The notes under the pieces are model-generated. The model made no database searches. It was given only the letters and a program-made list of their open reading frames with translations, and was not told the DNA's origin. Below are positions 44,521-54,085 of a stretch of DNA of 57,632 nt, piece by piece. Made by a program: the position numbers and the translations under genes. Location: the NCBI RefSeq assembly GCF_001646785.1, contig NZ_LRRH01000231.1, forward strand, positions 1 to 57,632. The letters are read 5' to 3'. Every line of letters starts with the position of its first letter. Positions within the stretch are counted from its first letter, which is position 1. The stretch is from Rhodococcus phenolicus. Lineage in GTDB: Bacteria; Actinomycetota; Actinomycetes; Mycobacteriales; Mycobacteriaceae.

Positions 44521-44540
44521 AAAACCGTTTGACCGGTTTT
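44521..44540. promoter_or_regulatory. Autoregulatory-element-like operator (GblR site candidate)
   Basis: AAAACCG-TTTGAC-CGGTTTT, a 7-bp-arm dyad in a local AT-rich patch between divergent gblA and the secreted-peptide gene. It resembles the ARE sites of ScbR/ArpA-type receptors, which have ACCG/CGGT cores with A/T flanks. It could control both neighbours. Confidence 0.65.
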
Positions 44541-44737
44541 ATGCTACAGTGGACTCCGTCGGGGAACGGGTGGCGGGACCGGATCGTTTCGGATCCGCTC
44601 GTCGGTTCGGACGAATCGGTCTCGCCGCCCCACGACTGTGCCGACCGGGATTGCGAGGGGTAACCCCGGTCGACGCAGGATGGGGCGTAACCCTCGGTCC
44701 CCGACGACAATTCGGAAGTCGATGCGCGGGAGGTCGA

Positions 44738-44929
44738 ATGACATCGGGTCGTGTGGGATCTGCGATGATCGGCGCGATCGTCGTTGCGAGTACCTTCCTG
44801 GCGTCGGCCCCGGCTCACGCGGCCGCGGAAGCGCCCCCGGTGGGCTCGGAGGGATCCAGTGCCATCGGACTCCAGGAGATCGTCGCCTGGGCATACGCGT
44901 TCATTTCGAGCGCGCTCGGGATCGTGTGA
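44738..44929 (+). CDS. Small secreted peptide
   Basis: 63 residues from ATG 44738, after CGGGAGG. A Sec signal (SAMIGAIVVASTFLASAPAHA) is likely cut after AHA. The mature part of about 34 residues has an acidic, glycine-rich head (EAPPVGSEGSS) and a hydrophobic, aromatic, cysteine-free C-terminus (EIVAWAYAFISSALGIV). A terminator hairpin follows 26 bases later. It is divergent from gblA, with the receptor-site-like palindrome between them, so it may be controlled by the signal. Membrane-active peptide or surface protein are both possible. Confidence 0.7.
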   Translation: MTSGRVGSAMIGAIVVASTFLASAPAHAAAEAPPVGSEGSSAIGLQEIVAWAYAFISSALGIV

Positions 44930-44954
44930 GCGCGGCTGTCACGGAAGACGGGAA

Positions 44955-44991
44955 AGCCCCGCCGGCAAAAGGGGAGGAGCCGGGCGGGGCT
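44955..44991 (+). terminator. Hairpin after the secreted-peptide gene
   Basis: AGCCCCGCC (44955-44963) pairs with GGCGGGGCT (44983-44991), with further GGC/GCC pairing inside across a one-base bulge. No U-tract. Nothing else is recognisable in 44992-45238 before the end of galU. Confidence 0.7.
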
Positions 44992-45238
44992 GTGCAGTAA
45001 CTCCAGTTTGTCAGGGAGGACATATCGGAGACGCACCCGTCACCTTCCGGCGACGTCCGACAGCTTAGCGGACGAGGACCCGCTGTGCCCGTCCGCGTGA
45101 CGAAACAGTTACGTGAATCATGACTGCGGATGTACTCGTCCGGGTCTCGCGCGGCTCGCAAGGCCGGATACCGGCCCGGATGCCCACCACCGAATGTCGC
45201 GGTGATGCGCATCCGGACCCGTTGTCCGGCATCCAGGT

Positions 45239-46165
45239 TCAGCCGACCGAGTCCTCGAGCTCGAGTCGATCGGACAGCCACTGACGCAGCCCCGGACCGT
45301 AGTCGGGGCTGGCCAGTGCGGAATCGACCGCCGCGCGGAGGTAGCCACCCGGATTTCCCAGGTCGTGGCGAGTTCCGCGGTGAACGACCACGTGAACGGG
45401 GTGCCCTTCCTCGATGAGCAGGGCGATGGCGTCGGTGAGCTGGAGTTCCCCACCGGCGCCGGGTTCGATGCGGCGCAGGGCGTCGAAAACTACGCGGTCG
45501 AGCAGATACCGGCCGGCTGCGGCCAGAGTCGACGGTGCGTCCGCCAGCGTCGGCTTCTCCACCATTCCGAGGACCTTCAGCACACCGGGTTCGGCGACCC
45601 CCGGTACCTCCTCCACGTGGAAGATCCCGTAGGAACCGACCATGCTCTTCGGAACGTCGATCGCACACAGCACGCTGCCCCCGCGTTCGGCGCGCACGCG
45701 AGCCATGACATCGAGAATCCCGCAGGGCTGCACCAGATCATCCGGCAGGAGGACCGCGATGGCATCCTCGTCGTCGTCGAGCGCCTGTTCCGCACAACCG
45801 ACGGCATGGCCGAGCCCGAGCGGGCGCTCCTGGACGACCGACTCGACATCGAGCAGGTTCGGCGCCCGCCGGACCTTCTCGAGCAGATGCGACTTCCCGC
45901 TCTCCTCGAGCCTGCTCTCCAGGACGAGATCCTCGACGAAATGGGCCACCACTCCGTCCTTCCCCGGTGCCGTCACGATGACGAGCCGGCCGGCGCCGGA
46001 TCCCGCGGCCTCGGAGGCGACGAGCTCGATCCCCGGAGTATCGACCACGGGCAGAAGCTCTTTCGGCACCGTCTTGGTGGCGGGCAGGAACCGAGTCCCC
46101 ATTCCGGCCGCCGGAACGACCGCAGTCCTGAAGGTGTTGTGAACCTGACTGTCGATACTCCCCAT
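45239..46165 (-). CDS. galU: UTP-glucose-1-phosphate uridylyltransferase
   Basis: 308 residues from ATG 46165. The nucleotidyl-transferase signature is AVVPAAGMGTRFLPATKTVPKELLPVVD, with IVTAPGKDGVVAHF, VQERPLGLGHAVGCAE, VLLPDDLV and the C-terminal ELQLTDAI. It makes UDP-glucose, the precursor used by Ugd two genes into the divergent exopolysaccharide operon and by other glycan pathways. A second, housekeeping galU elsewhere would be expected, since this copy sits in a polysaccharide locus. Confidence 0.93.
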   Translation of the reverse strand: MGSIDSQVHNTFRTAVVPAAGMGTRFLPATKTVPKELLPVVDTPGIELVASEAAGSGAGRLVIVTAPGKDGVVAHFVEDLVLESRLEESGKSHLLEKVRRAPNLLDVESVVQERPLGLGHAVGCAEQALDDDEDAIAVLLPDDLVQPCGILDVMARVRAERGGSVLCAIDVPKSMVGSYGIFHVEEVPGVAEPGVLKVLGMVEKPTLADAPSTLAAAGRYLLDRVVFDALRRIEPGAGGELQLTDAIALLIEEGHPVHVVVHRGTRHDLGNPGGYLRAAVDSALASPDYGPGLRQWLSDRLELEDSVG

Positions 46166-47174
46166 GGCATTACCTCATATCTGAATTCGGATGGATGAGC
46201 CGAGGTCACCCGATGGGTTGCGTCCCACATCGAGCAACGAGCGCACGTCCTCGTGCGGTGAATTGGAAAACTCCCGGCAGAAGCGACGATCGAACCAGCG
46301 ATCGTGGGGAGGCGTGGAGTCGAATCGGAGTATAGAGAATTCGTTGCATCGGCGCGACCTTCCGACGTCGATCGCGCTGCCCGGCTTCGCTCGCAGCGAC
46401 AAGCACCGACATCCCGACGATCCGTGCAGGCGTGCCTCAAGGGTATTAATACCTTTGTGTAGTAGGGTATTTCGAATTCGGACGTGATCGTGAACGAGGA
46501 CGTCGCAACTCGCCCGTCGAGTCGTCGGTACGTGCAGTGCCGCCTCCGTGGGATGAGGAAAGTGGTTGGCGCCAGGCCCGGGGCGACATCGGAGTATTCC
46601 GAGAACGGTGTTCATCGGCGGGTCTCCGTGCAGGCCGGGGTGCCCGGCACGCCCGCGACCGGATCGGCCGCGGGCGTTCGATCGGGCGGCTCGGCGGTAT
46701 CCGTGCCGGGAGCGGTGGCGACCGTAGCGGGCCCCGAGTGCTCGTCGCTCCTACGGTGAAAGTTCCACTTGGTCAAGTGTCCAGGTGGGTGAATGTAGGG
46801 TGTATTGCCGCTGCAGCGCTGTGATCTTGACCACAAGCGTTTCGGCGTCGAAACGAGAACTACCGGTCGGTTATCGGGCTCGGCCCGGTTCCGGGACCGG
46901 CTGACCAGCGCCGACTGCCCGATATCGGTGGCTGTCGTGAATAGACACTTGTGGTGCACGAATAGGTAAGCCGCACTTCGCCTCACGGAAGGAGATGCAA
47001 TCGGCGGCCGGATGCCCGAGACTCTCTACTTACGTAAGGCAATTGGTATCGGCCGTCGATTCCCGTGCAATTTCCTGGGGAGGAAGAGTTGCGTGGGACC
47101 CGGCGATCGGACGAGTTGCACGGGCGCATGCCCAACCGGCAACGGCTTACCGGCTACGGGGAGGACATACATCG
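46166..47174. other. 1-kb regulatory gap before the exopolysaccharide operon
   Basis: It is divergent spacer between galU and the priming transferase. Around 46441-46473 three GGTAT half-sites occur: the perfect palindrome GGTATTAATACC (46442-46453) and a further GGGTAT at 46465-46470. This is in the most AT-rich patch of the gap and is a likely promoter/operator zone. The frames that cross the gap show no known family. The long leader before 47175 could be transcribed. Confidence 0.55.
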
Positions 47175-48719
47175 ATGACAGCGGTAGAACAACCGCCTGA
47201 AGGTCGAACCGCATTGGCGCTCAAAGCGGTTCGACCCAACACTCATGCCGCGGAGAGGCCGCCTGTTCACGCTTCCGGCGTGAGCACGCGGCGGGCGTGG
47301 CAACGGATCTACGTTCGAAGACTGATCGTGACCGACAGTCTCGTTGTGGTGCTCGCGGTCACGCTCGCCCACGTCGTCCGCTTCGGGCAGGGCGACATGC
47401 TCGTGAACGCGGTGGTCGCGGAATGGAACTATGTCGTCATCTCGATCTGTCTCGCAGCGATGTGGATCGCGTTCCTCGCTGCGTTCCGGACGCGGTCGCG
47501 GCGGGTGATCGGCTCCGGATACGACGAATACCAGAGAATCGTTTCGGCGACCTTCCGGATGTTCGGTCTAGTGGCCATTATTGCGCTCGTCTTCCGGCTC
47601 GAGATCGCGCGTGGCTACCTGGCGATCGCGTTTCCCGCCGGCCTTCTCGGGCTCCTGCTCGGACGGTGGGTGTGGCGAAAGGTGGTCGCTGCCGAACGTG
47701 GCCGGGGCGAGTTCCAGACATCGGTCCTCGTCGTCGGCGGGGCTCGCTCCGTGCGGTTGATGGTCGAGACGTTCGAACGCAACTCGACGGACGGATACCG
47801 GGTCGCGGGCGTCTGCGTGCCGCGATACGCAGGGATCCAGGGAGACCATCTGGAGATCGGCGGAAAGCGAATTCCCGTGTACGGGGACGAGCATTCGATC
47901 GTCGACGCCTTCGGGGCTTCCGGCGCCGACACGGTCGCGGTGGCAGCCACGGAGACACTCGGCCACGACGGTATTCGTGACCTGCTCTGGGAGATGGACC
48001 CCCACGACGCCGATCTCGTGGTGGCGACGGGTGTCGTCGACGTGTCGGCACCTCGACTGGACATGCGCCCGGTGGCGGGCCTGCCGTTGATTCACGTCGA
48101 GAAGCCCAGCTACCACGGGGCCAAGCGCAGCGGTAAGCGCGCTTTCGATCTGGTGTTCGCGTTGACGGCATTGCTTCTTCTCGCTCCGGTCTTCGCTCTC
48201 GTCGCGGTCGCGGTCAAGCTCGACAGCAGGGGCCCGGTCTTCTACCGCTCGGAGCGGATCGGACTCGACGGAAAACCGTTCGGCATGATCAAGTTCCGGT
48301 CGATGGTGACCGGCGCCGACCGGCAGGTTGCCTCGTTGATGAAGAGCAACGAGGGCGCGGGGCTGCTTTTCAAGATGCGCGAGGATCCGAGAGTCACCAA
48401 GGTCGGTAAAGTGCTGCGCCGCTTCAGTATCGATGAGCTTCCTCAGTTCCTCAACGTCGTCCGTGGGGAGATGAGTGTGGTGGGGTCGCGTCCGCCGCTC
48501 CGCCGGGAAGTCGAGAACTACGACGGGCGTGTCCAGCGCCGGCTTCTCGTCCGGCCGGGAGTCACGGGCCTCTGGCAGGTCAGCGGACGCTCCGATCTGT
48601 CGTGGGACGAGTCCGTCCGCCTGGATCTGTCCTATGTCGAGAACTGGTCGATGGTGAGCGACGTCCTGATCATTGCGCGGACCGTCAAAGCGGTCGTCGC
48701 CAGTGACGGCGCGTACTAG
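47175..48719 (+). CDS. Undecaprenyl-phosphate sugar phosphotransferase (WbaP/CpsE-like)
   Basis: 514 residues from ATG 47175, after GGGGAGGAC. Four N-terminal membrane helices (about 50-200) and a Rossmann-like middle (LVVGGARSVRLMVETF) lead to a fifth membrane segment and the catalytic domain: KRAFDLVFALTALLLLAP, GPVFYRSERIGLDGKPFGMIKFRSM, EDPRVTKVGKVLRRFSIDELPQFLNVVRGEMSVVGSRPPL, and RLLVRPGVTGLWQVSGRSDLSWDE. It transfers glucose- or galactose-1-phosphate to the lipid carrier to start each repeat unit. First gene of the operon. Confidence 0.93.
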   Translation: MTAVEQPPEGRTALALKAVRPNTHAAERPPVHASGVSTRRAWQRIYVRRLIVTDSLVVVLAVTLAHVVRFGQGDMLVNAVVAEWNYVVISICLAAMWIAFLAAFRTRSRRVIGSGYDEYQRIVSATFRMFGLVAIIALVFRLEIARGYLAIAFPAGLLGLLLGRWVWRKVVAAERGRGEFQTSVLVVGGARSVRLMVETFERNSTDGYRVAGVCVPRYAGIQGDHLEIGGKRIPVYGDEHSIVDAFGASGADTVAVAATETLGHDGIRDLLWEMDPHDADLVVATGVVDVSAPRLDMRPVAGLPLIHVEKPSYHGAKRSGKRAFDLVFALTALLLLAPVFALVAVAVKLDSRGPVFYRSERIGLDGKPFGMIKFRSMVTGADRQVASLMKSNEGAGLLFKMREDPRVTKVGKVLRRFSIDELPQFLNVVRGEMSVVGSRPPLRREVENYDGRVQRRLLVRPGVTGLWQVSGRSDLSWDESVRLDLSYVENWSMVSDVLIIARTVKAVVASDGAY

Positions 48720-48769
48720 CCACACCCGCATTCAATCGAGAACGAAGTAGAAAAGGTCGGGTCTCTGCC

Positions 48770-50119
48770 ATGACTTGTCGTATCGCCGTGTTCGGAACCG
48801 GATATCTGGGCGCCACGCACGCAGCGTGTATGGCCGAACTGGGTCACGAGGTGCTCGGCGTCGACGTCGACGCCGGTAAGCTCGCCAAGCTCGAGGCCGG
48901 CGAGGTGCCGTTCTACGAACCCGGCCTCACCGAGGTCCTCGAACGCAACCTCGCAGCCGGGCGCCTGCGGTTCACGTCGTCGTACGCCGAGGCCGCCGAA
49001 TTCGCCGACGTTCACTTCATCGGTGTCGGAACACCCCAGAAGAAGGGGGAATTCGCCGCGGATCTGACCTACGTCGATTCGGTGATCGAGCAGCTCGCGC
49101 CGCTGCTGACGGAGCCGGCCGTCATCTTCGGGAAGTCGACCGTCCCGGTCGGAACCGCGGAGAGGCTCCGTGCGCGAGCGCGGCAGCTGGCCCCGGCGGG
49201 AGAGGACGTCGATCTCGCGTGGAACCCGGAGTTCCTGCGGGAAGGCTATGCGGTGCAGGACACTCTGCACCCGGACCGCGTGGTTCTGGGTGTCGACCGA
49301 GCGCATCCGGGCCGGGCCGTCGAGGTTGCCCGGGAGGTGTACTCCCAGCTGCTCGACGAGAAGATCCCTTTCATCGTCACCGATCTGGCGACGGCGGAAC
49401 TCGTCAAGACATCCGCCAACGCGTTCCTCGCGACGAAGATCTCGTTCATCAATGCCATGGCCGAGGTCTGCGAGGCCTCCGGTGCCGATGTCACCGTCCT
49501 GGCCGACGCGATCGGGCACGACGCCCGGATTGGTCGCCGATTCCTCAATGCGGGAATCGGTTTCGGTGGTGGATGCCTGCCGAAGGACATCCGCGCGTTC
49601 ATGGCCCGAGCCGGTGAGCTCGGCGCCGACCAGGCGCTCACCTTCCTGCGCGAGGTCGACAACATCAACATGCGCCGACGCAGTCGCATGGTCGAGCTGA
49701 CGCGGGACGCGGCGGGCGGGTCGCTGCTCGGTGCGCGGGTTTCGGTTCTCGGTGCCGCGTTCAAACCCGACTCCGACGATGTGCGCGATTCACCCGCGCT
49801 GAACGTCGCGGGGCAGATCCAGTTGCAGGGAGCTGCGGTCACTGTGTACGACCCGCAGGCGATGGACAACTCTCGCCGTCTGTTCCCCACGTTGAACTAT
49901 GCGACGAGCACGTTGGAGGCCTGCGCGGGCGCGGACGTCGTGCTCGTTCTCACGGAGTGGAAGGAGTTCCGTGAGCTGAATCCCGACGTGCTCGCCACCG
50001 TTGTGCGCGGAAAGGTCGTGCTGGACGGGCGCAACTGCCTGGACGTGGACCGGTGGCGCAGTGCCGGCTGGCAGTACCGCGGCCTGGGACGCGCGGCCGC
50101 GGAAGCCGTGGCCGGCTGA
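48770..50119 (+). CDS. ugd: UDP-glucose 6-dehydrogenase
   Basis: 449 residues from ATG 48770. NAD-binding IAVFGTGYLGATHA at the N-terminus, then GVGTPQKKGEFAADLTYV, FGKSTVPVGTAE and WNPEFLREGYAVQD. The catalytic cysteine is in GIGFGGGCLPKDIRAF, and the C-terminal domain carries GAAFKPDSDDVRDSPALNVA. It oxidises UDP-glucose twice to UDP-glucuronate. Its presence predicts an acidic exopolysaccharide. It is paired with galU across the divergent promoter. Confidence 0.95.
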   Translation: MTCRIAVFGTGYLGATHAACMAELGHEVLGVDVDAGKLAKLEAGEVPFYEPGLTEVLERNLAAGRLRFTSSYAEAAEFADVHFIGVGTPQKKGEFAADLTYVDSVIEQLAPLLTEPAVIFGKSTVPVGTAERLRARARQLAPAGEDVDLAWNPEFLREGYAVQDTLHPDRVVLGVDRAHPGRAVEVAREVYSQLLDEKIPFIVTDLATAELVKTSANAFLATKISFINAMAEVCEASGADVTVLADAIGHDARIGRRFLNAGIGFGGGCLPKDIRAFMARAGELGADQALTFLREVDNINMRRRSRMVELTRDAAGGSLLGARVSVLGAAFKPDSDDVRDSPALNVAGQIQLQGAAVTVYDPQAMDNSRRLFPTLNYATSTLEACAGADVVLVLTEWKEFRELNPDVLATVVRGKVVLDGRNCLDVDRWRSAGWQYRGLGRAAAEAVAG

Positions 50120-50150
50120 TCAGCACCGCGATTCGCAGGAAGGACCCCTC

Positions 50151-51659
50151 GTGCGTATGAGCCGCCGGCAGGCCATCTCCGGCACCGCACTGACCGCGGC
50201 TGTCGCCGCGATCGCGACGGTTCCGACCTGCGCGCGCAAGGCCGAGGAGGATGCCGTCGAATCGGTGCCGCCGGCGCGGGTCAACGCGCAACCGGTGGCA
50301 CCGGACGACATCGCCGCACTGGGTATCGCCGGTGACGGGGAGACCGACGACACCGACGCGATCAATGCGGCACTCGTCGAACAGGATTCGCTCCTTCTCC
50401 CGTCGGGGCGGTACCGGGTGGAGGGGACGATCGTCGTGCCGCCGGGCCGTCGGCTGGCCGGACGATGGTCGTTCGCCTACACCGGTGTACCTCAGGAGGG
50501 AACGCGTCTGATCGCAACCGGTGACGGGCGGACCGATCCGGTGGTGAGACTCGGCGAAGGCGCGTGCCTGACGTCCCTGGCGGTGCGCGGCACCGAACAC
50601 GATCCGGCACACGACGGCGTCGTCCTGGACGGCCGCAACCTGCTCCGCGAGGTCAACATCCTGCACTGTCGCACCGGGATCGATTGCGGCTATTCGGGAG
50701 TCAACCGGATCGAGTGCTGCAACATCCACGACAATTCCGGATACGGGATCGCCAGGTGTGTCGACTCGATCGTCTCCCTCAACTACGTCAACGTGAACGG
50801 CGCCGGCGGAATCCACCTGCCGGCGGGGGCGAACGACAACATCATCACCCAGAACAAGCTGGAGTGGAACCACGGATACGGCATCAACGCAGAGGATGCC
50901 AAGCACAATGTGTTGTCCGGCAACAATATCGACAGGAACGGGCGATCCGGGATCCGGCTCTCGGGATGTGAGCGCACCGTCGTGACCGCGAACGTCCTGC
51001 GTCGCAACGGCGCGCGCTCGGAAGGTGTCGCGGATGACGACACCCACATCCTGTCGGCCGGTGGTGCCGGGACGCTGGTCCTGGGAAATCTGACGAACTC
51101 GGGACCGAACGACGACGGCGAAGGCTACGACTCTCCGAGCGCTTGTATCGTCGCGGACCCGGAATCCACGGGCATCGTCGTGGGCAACGACCTCACCGGC
51201 CACACGGGTTCCGGGGGAGCCGGTGCGCACGCGGTCGGTTCCGGTGTGCAGCTCGCGGCGAACCTCGGGAAGTCGACACGCGCAGGATTCGTGGGCGACG
51301 GCGGTACCGCCTCGCGCAAGGTGACACTCGCCGCGGGAGAGGAAGCCTCCGAGACGTTCTCGTACCTTCCTCTGGACCCGTTCGACATCGGCCGGGTGCA
51401 CTCGATCTCCCTGCTGGCGCGAAATCCGCAGGACGGGACGCGGGGTGCGGCGTCGGCTGTGGTGCTCGTGGCGCGGGAGAACGGCGATGCGGCCGTCACC
51501 ACGGAAGGCGTCTCGAACACGGTGGGGTCCACCTTCGGGGACGGTCCAGGAATGGTCGGTGTCGCGTTCCGGGTCGACGCCGGTGGTGGCGAGCTCACCG
51601 TCGTGCTCACGAACACCCGATCGGACGAGATGCAACTGCACGTCGGTGTCGGCTCGTGA
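50151..51659 (+). CDS. Tat-exported right-handed beta-helix protein
   Basis: 502 residues from GTG 50151 (or ATG 50157), after AGGAAGG. The N-terminus has a twin-arginine signal (MSRRQAISGTALTAAVAAIATVPT). A short pectate-lyase-3-like start (DDIAALGIAGDGETDDTDAINAAL) leads to a parallel beta-helix with many Asn/Asp turns (NIHDNSGYGIARCVDSIVSLNYVN, NVLSGNNIDRNGRSGIRL), then a C-terminal beta domain of about 120 residues. Such proteins are epimerases, lyases or polysaccharide-modifying enzymes. Its position between ugd and the polymerase suggests action on the exopolysaccharide outside the membrane, perhaps on glucuronate. Confidence 0.8.
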   Translation: MRMSRRQAISGTALTAAVAAIATVPTCARKAEEDAVESVPPARVNAQPVAPDDIAALGIAGDGETDDTDAINAALVEQDSLLLPSGRYRVEGTIVVPPGRRLAGRWSFAYTGVPQEGTRLIATGDGRTDPVVRLGEGACLTSLAVRGTEHDPAHDGVVLDGRNLLREVNILHCRTGIDCGYSGVNRIECCNIHDNSGYGIARCVDSIVSLNYVNVNGAGGIHLPAGANDNIITQNKLEWNHGYGINAEDAKHNVLSGNNIDRNGRSGIRLSGCERTVVTANVLRRNGARSEGVADDDTHILSAGGAGTLVLGNLTNSGPNDDGEGYDSPSACIVADPESTGIVVGNDLTGHTGSGGAGAHAVGSGVQLAANLGKSTRAGFVGDGGTASRKVTLAAGEEASETFSYLPLDPFDIGRVHSISLLARNPQDGTRGAASAVVLVARENGDAAVTTEGVSNTVGSTFGDGPGMVGVAFRVDAGGGELTVVLTNTRSDEMQLHVGVGS

Positions 51660-51716
51660 CGGCCGGAGGAAGGAATCGGAGCCGGAAATGACAGCGACCG
51701 ACGAAAGGCATCCGCA

Positions 51717-53285
51717 ATGACCACGACGATTCCCCGTCGGGACGACCTCTCGAGGGGTGAGGCCGATCCCGTTCGGGGCCGGACGCGGCGGTTCGCGTCA
51801 CTGCAGCGGGCACGGGCCGGGAGCGCCGGTACGCCGGTGAATCCCGTCCACCTGCTGTTCGTGACGTTGGCTGCGTTCGCGGTGTACGCGGTGCCGTTGT
51901 CGTTCGTCGGCCAGTTCCGGCCGACCGTGCTGATGGTGCTCTCCGTCGCGGCCGTCGTGGTGGCCACCGTGCTGACCATGGCGATCGGGGCGGAGCTGTT
52001 CGTCGTGTTCTGGCTGGCGCTCGCCTTCTTCCAGAACTTCGCGGTCGGCATGTTCGTGCCGGGACACGTCGACCTCGTGCCGGTGTACATCAGCGAGAGC
52101 AAGACGGTGGCGATCGTCACCGCCCTCGCCCTGATGTTCCCGACCGCGATGACGAACCTGAAAAGGTATCGGCGTCCGGTGATCTGGTACGGGCTGTTCG
52201 CAGTGGTGGTCGTCGGTCACGTCTCGTCGCTGGGCGGCGCGACCCTGCCGTACCTGAGGAACTTTCTCATTCCGCTGGCGACGGTGCTGCTGATCGTCGC
52301 GATCACCGCGCAGTGGAGCGAGGATCGCCGGTCCGACCTTCTCCGCGTCGTCGTCCGGTACAGCACGGCTGTTCTGACGATCGGAACGGTCGCGGAAGCT
52401 CTCGTGGGTTCGTCCGCGTGGCGGTCGATGGTCAACGTGGACAAGAACGCGGCGCTGAACTCGCTGTCGTCCGTGACGTCCTTCCTCGGCATACAGATCG
52501 ACCGGACCGGTGGATTCATCGTCGAACCGACGAACGCCGGGTACATCGCCGCCGCGGTCATCATCATCGCGACGCTGGTCTCGATCCAGGGACCGCGGTC
52601 CGTGCGCACCGGCATGTATGTGTGTATCGCCCTGTGCGGGTGGGTGCTGATCTCGAGTGGCGCCAAGAGCGGGTTGCTCATGTTGCTGGTCGCGTCGATC
52701 AGCGGCGTGACGTACGCGCGGTCCAAGCGGGTGTGGGGTGGGCTCCTCGGCGGATGGACGATCTCCCTGCTCGTGGTCCTCGCCTATGTCGCCGTGGCGA
52801 CAGGACCCGGAAAGGCGGTGTCGGTGTTCACCGATCCGCTCGGGATCGTCGGCGGCGACAGCACCACCTACCATCTCGCCGGGCTCGTCGCGGGCATGAA
52901 GCACGCGGTCACCGAATTCGTCGGTGCCGGAATCGGCAACGGCGGCAATTTCGCACGGATCGCCGGCGCACCGGTCTCCAGGTGGATTCTCACCGGCGGC
53001 GAGAGCAGCTGGGGCGTCCTCGCCTATCAGGCCGGAATCCTCGGCATCGTGCTCTTCGCTGCCACGGTGGCGAGCCTGTGCAAGCACCTGGGGAAGCGCT
53101 CGGCGGTACTGCTGTCTGCGTGGACGAGCGCGGCGATGTTCGCCGAGGCGCTCTTCGGCCCCCAGACCGCGGGTCTCATCGTCGTTGCGGCGGCGCTGTT
53201 CATGACTGCGGACACGGGCAACGTCACACAGCCGGCCGCCGGGACCGACCGCCGTCACACGATCGACAAGGGGGACGAACAATGA
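51717..53285 (+). CDS. O-antigen polymerase/ligase-like membrane protein (Wzy)
   Basis: 522 residues from ATG 51717. About 12 membrane helices with the long periplasmic loop of Wzy/WaaL proteins between the late helices (residues about 370-440, YHLAGLVAGMKHAVTEFVGAGIGNGGNF). It would join repeat units at the outer face of the membrane. The stop overlaps the start of the WecG-like gene (ATGA). Such proteins share topology rather than sequence, so the call depends on context. Confidence 0.8.
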   Translation: MTTTIPRRDDLSRGEADPVRGRTRRFASLQRARAGSAGTPVNPVHLLFVTLAAFAVYAVPLSFVGQFRPTVLMVLSVAAVVVATVLTMAIGAELFVVFWLALAFFQNFAVGMFVPGHVDLVPVYISESKTVAIVTALALMFPTAMTNLKRYRRPVIWYGLFAVVVVGHVSSLGGATLPYLRNFLIPLATVLLIVAITAQWSEDRRSDLLRVVVRYSTAVLTIGTVAEALVGSSAWRSMVNVDKNAALNSLSSVTSFLGIQIDRTGGFIVEPTNAGYIAAAVIIIATLVSIQGPRSVRTGMYVCIALCGWVLISSGAKSGLLMLLVASISGVTYARSKRVWGGLLGGWTISLLVVLAYVAVATGPGKAVSVFTDPLGIVGGDSTTYHLAGLVAGMKHAVTEFVGAGIGNGGNFARIAGAPVSRWILTGGESSWGVLAYQAGILGIVLFAATVASLCKHLGKRSAVLLSAWTSAAMFAEALFGPQTAGLIVVAAALFMTADTGNVTQPAAGTDRRHTIDKGDEQ

Positions 53286-54085
53286 TCGATACACCGGAAG
53301 TCAGCATCGATTCGCTGGGGATCACACTGCATCCGATGAACGCCGCCGAGGTCGTCGACCTGATCGGAGCGGCGAGCCGGACGAGCGAGCCACTGTGGAT
53401 CGCCAACTACAACCTGCACGCCCTGTACCTGTACCTCAAGGAACCGAGATTCCGTGAGGCATACCGGAAGGCAGGAGTCTTCCTGGTGGACGGCTGGCCG
53501 ATCCTGCAGCTGGCACGGATCGCCTCCCGCCGCAAGCTCGACGGTGATCGCCGCGTCGGAAGCTCGGATTGGCTGGACGTCCTGCTGGAGTCGGGTGAGC
53601 GCCGCACCGTGGTCTCGATCGGTGCGTCACCGGAATCGGCGAGGCTCGCCGCCGAACGGGTCGAACAGAACTGCCCCGACGTGGTGTGGATGGGATTCGA
53701 CGGATACCGGCTCGAACCGCAGAGTTCGATGGCTGCGGGACTGACCTGGCAGGACGCGGTCCGAAAGGCCGACGTCGTGCTCGTCGGCCGGGGAATGCCC
53801 ACCCAGGAGTACTGGATCGCGGAGAACATCGAAAGCGACGAGTTCGCCGGGAAGGTCGTCGCGAACGTCGGCGGGTGCATCGACTATCTGTCCGGCACGC
53901 AGGATCTCGCGCCGCGCTGGACAGGTCGCTTCGGCGTCGAGTGGCTCTACCGGCTCGCGCGATCACCGCGACGGCTCGCATTCCGTTACCTCGTCGAGCC
54001 GGCGCTGCTGATGGTCGTCGCCGCCAGGTGGATCGCGACGGGTGAGGGGCGTCGCGTTGCGGGAGAAGAGGAGAGGAAGTCGTGA
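53282..54085 (+). CDS. WecG/TagA/CpsF-family glycosyltransferase
   Basis: 267 residues from ATG 53282, overlapping the previous stop. Family pattern: WIANYNLHALYLYLKEPRFREAYRKAGVFLVDGWPILQLAR (with the conserved DGWP-type acid), SIGASPESARLAAERV, VLVGRGMPTQEYWIAEN, and the C-terminal PRWTGRFGVEWLYRLARSPRR. It adds a sugar such as ManNAc or glucuronate to a lipid-linked acceptor at the membrane face. Overlaps the next gene by GTGA. Confidence 0.9.
   Translation: MIDTPEVSIDSLGITLHPMNAAEVVDLIGAASRTSEPLWIANYNLHALYLYLKEPRFREAYRKAGVFLVDGWPILQLARIASRRKLDGDRRVGSSDWLDVLLESGERRTVVSIGASPESARLAAERVEQNCPDVVWMGFDGYRLEPQSSMAAGLTWQDAVRKADVVLVGRGMPTQEYWIAENIESDEFAGKVVANVGGCIDYLSGTQDLAPRWTGRFGVEWLYRLARSPRRLAFRYLVEPALLMVVAARWIATGEGRRVAGEEERKS

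Noticed and set aside
46484-46759. Open frame in the leader of the exopolysaccharide operon
   Set aside because: Low-complexity Gly/Ala/Val/Ser composition, no family, no good ribosome site.
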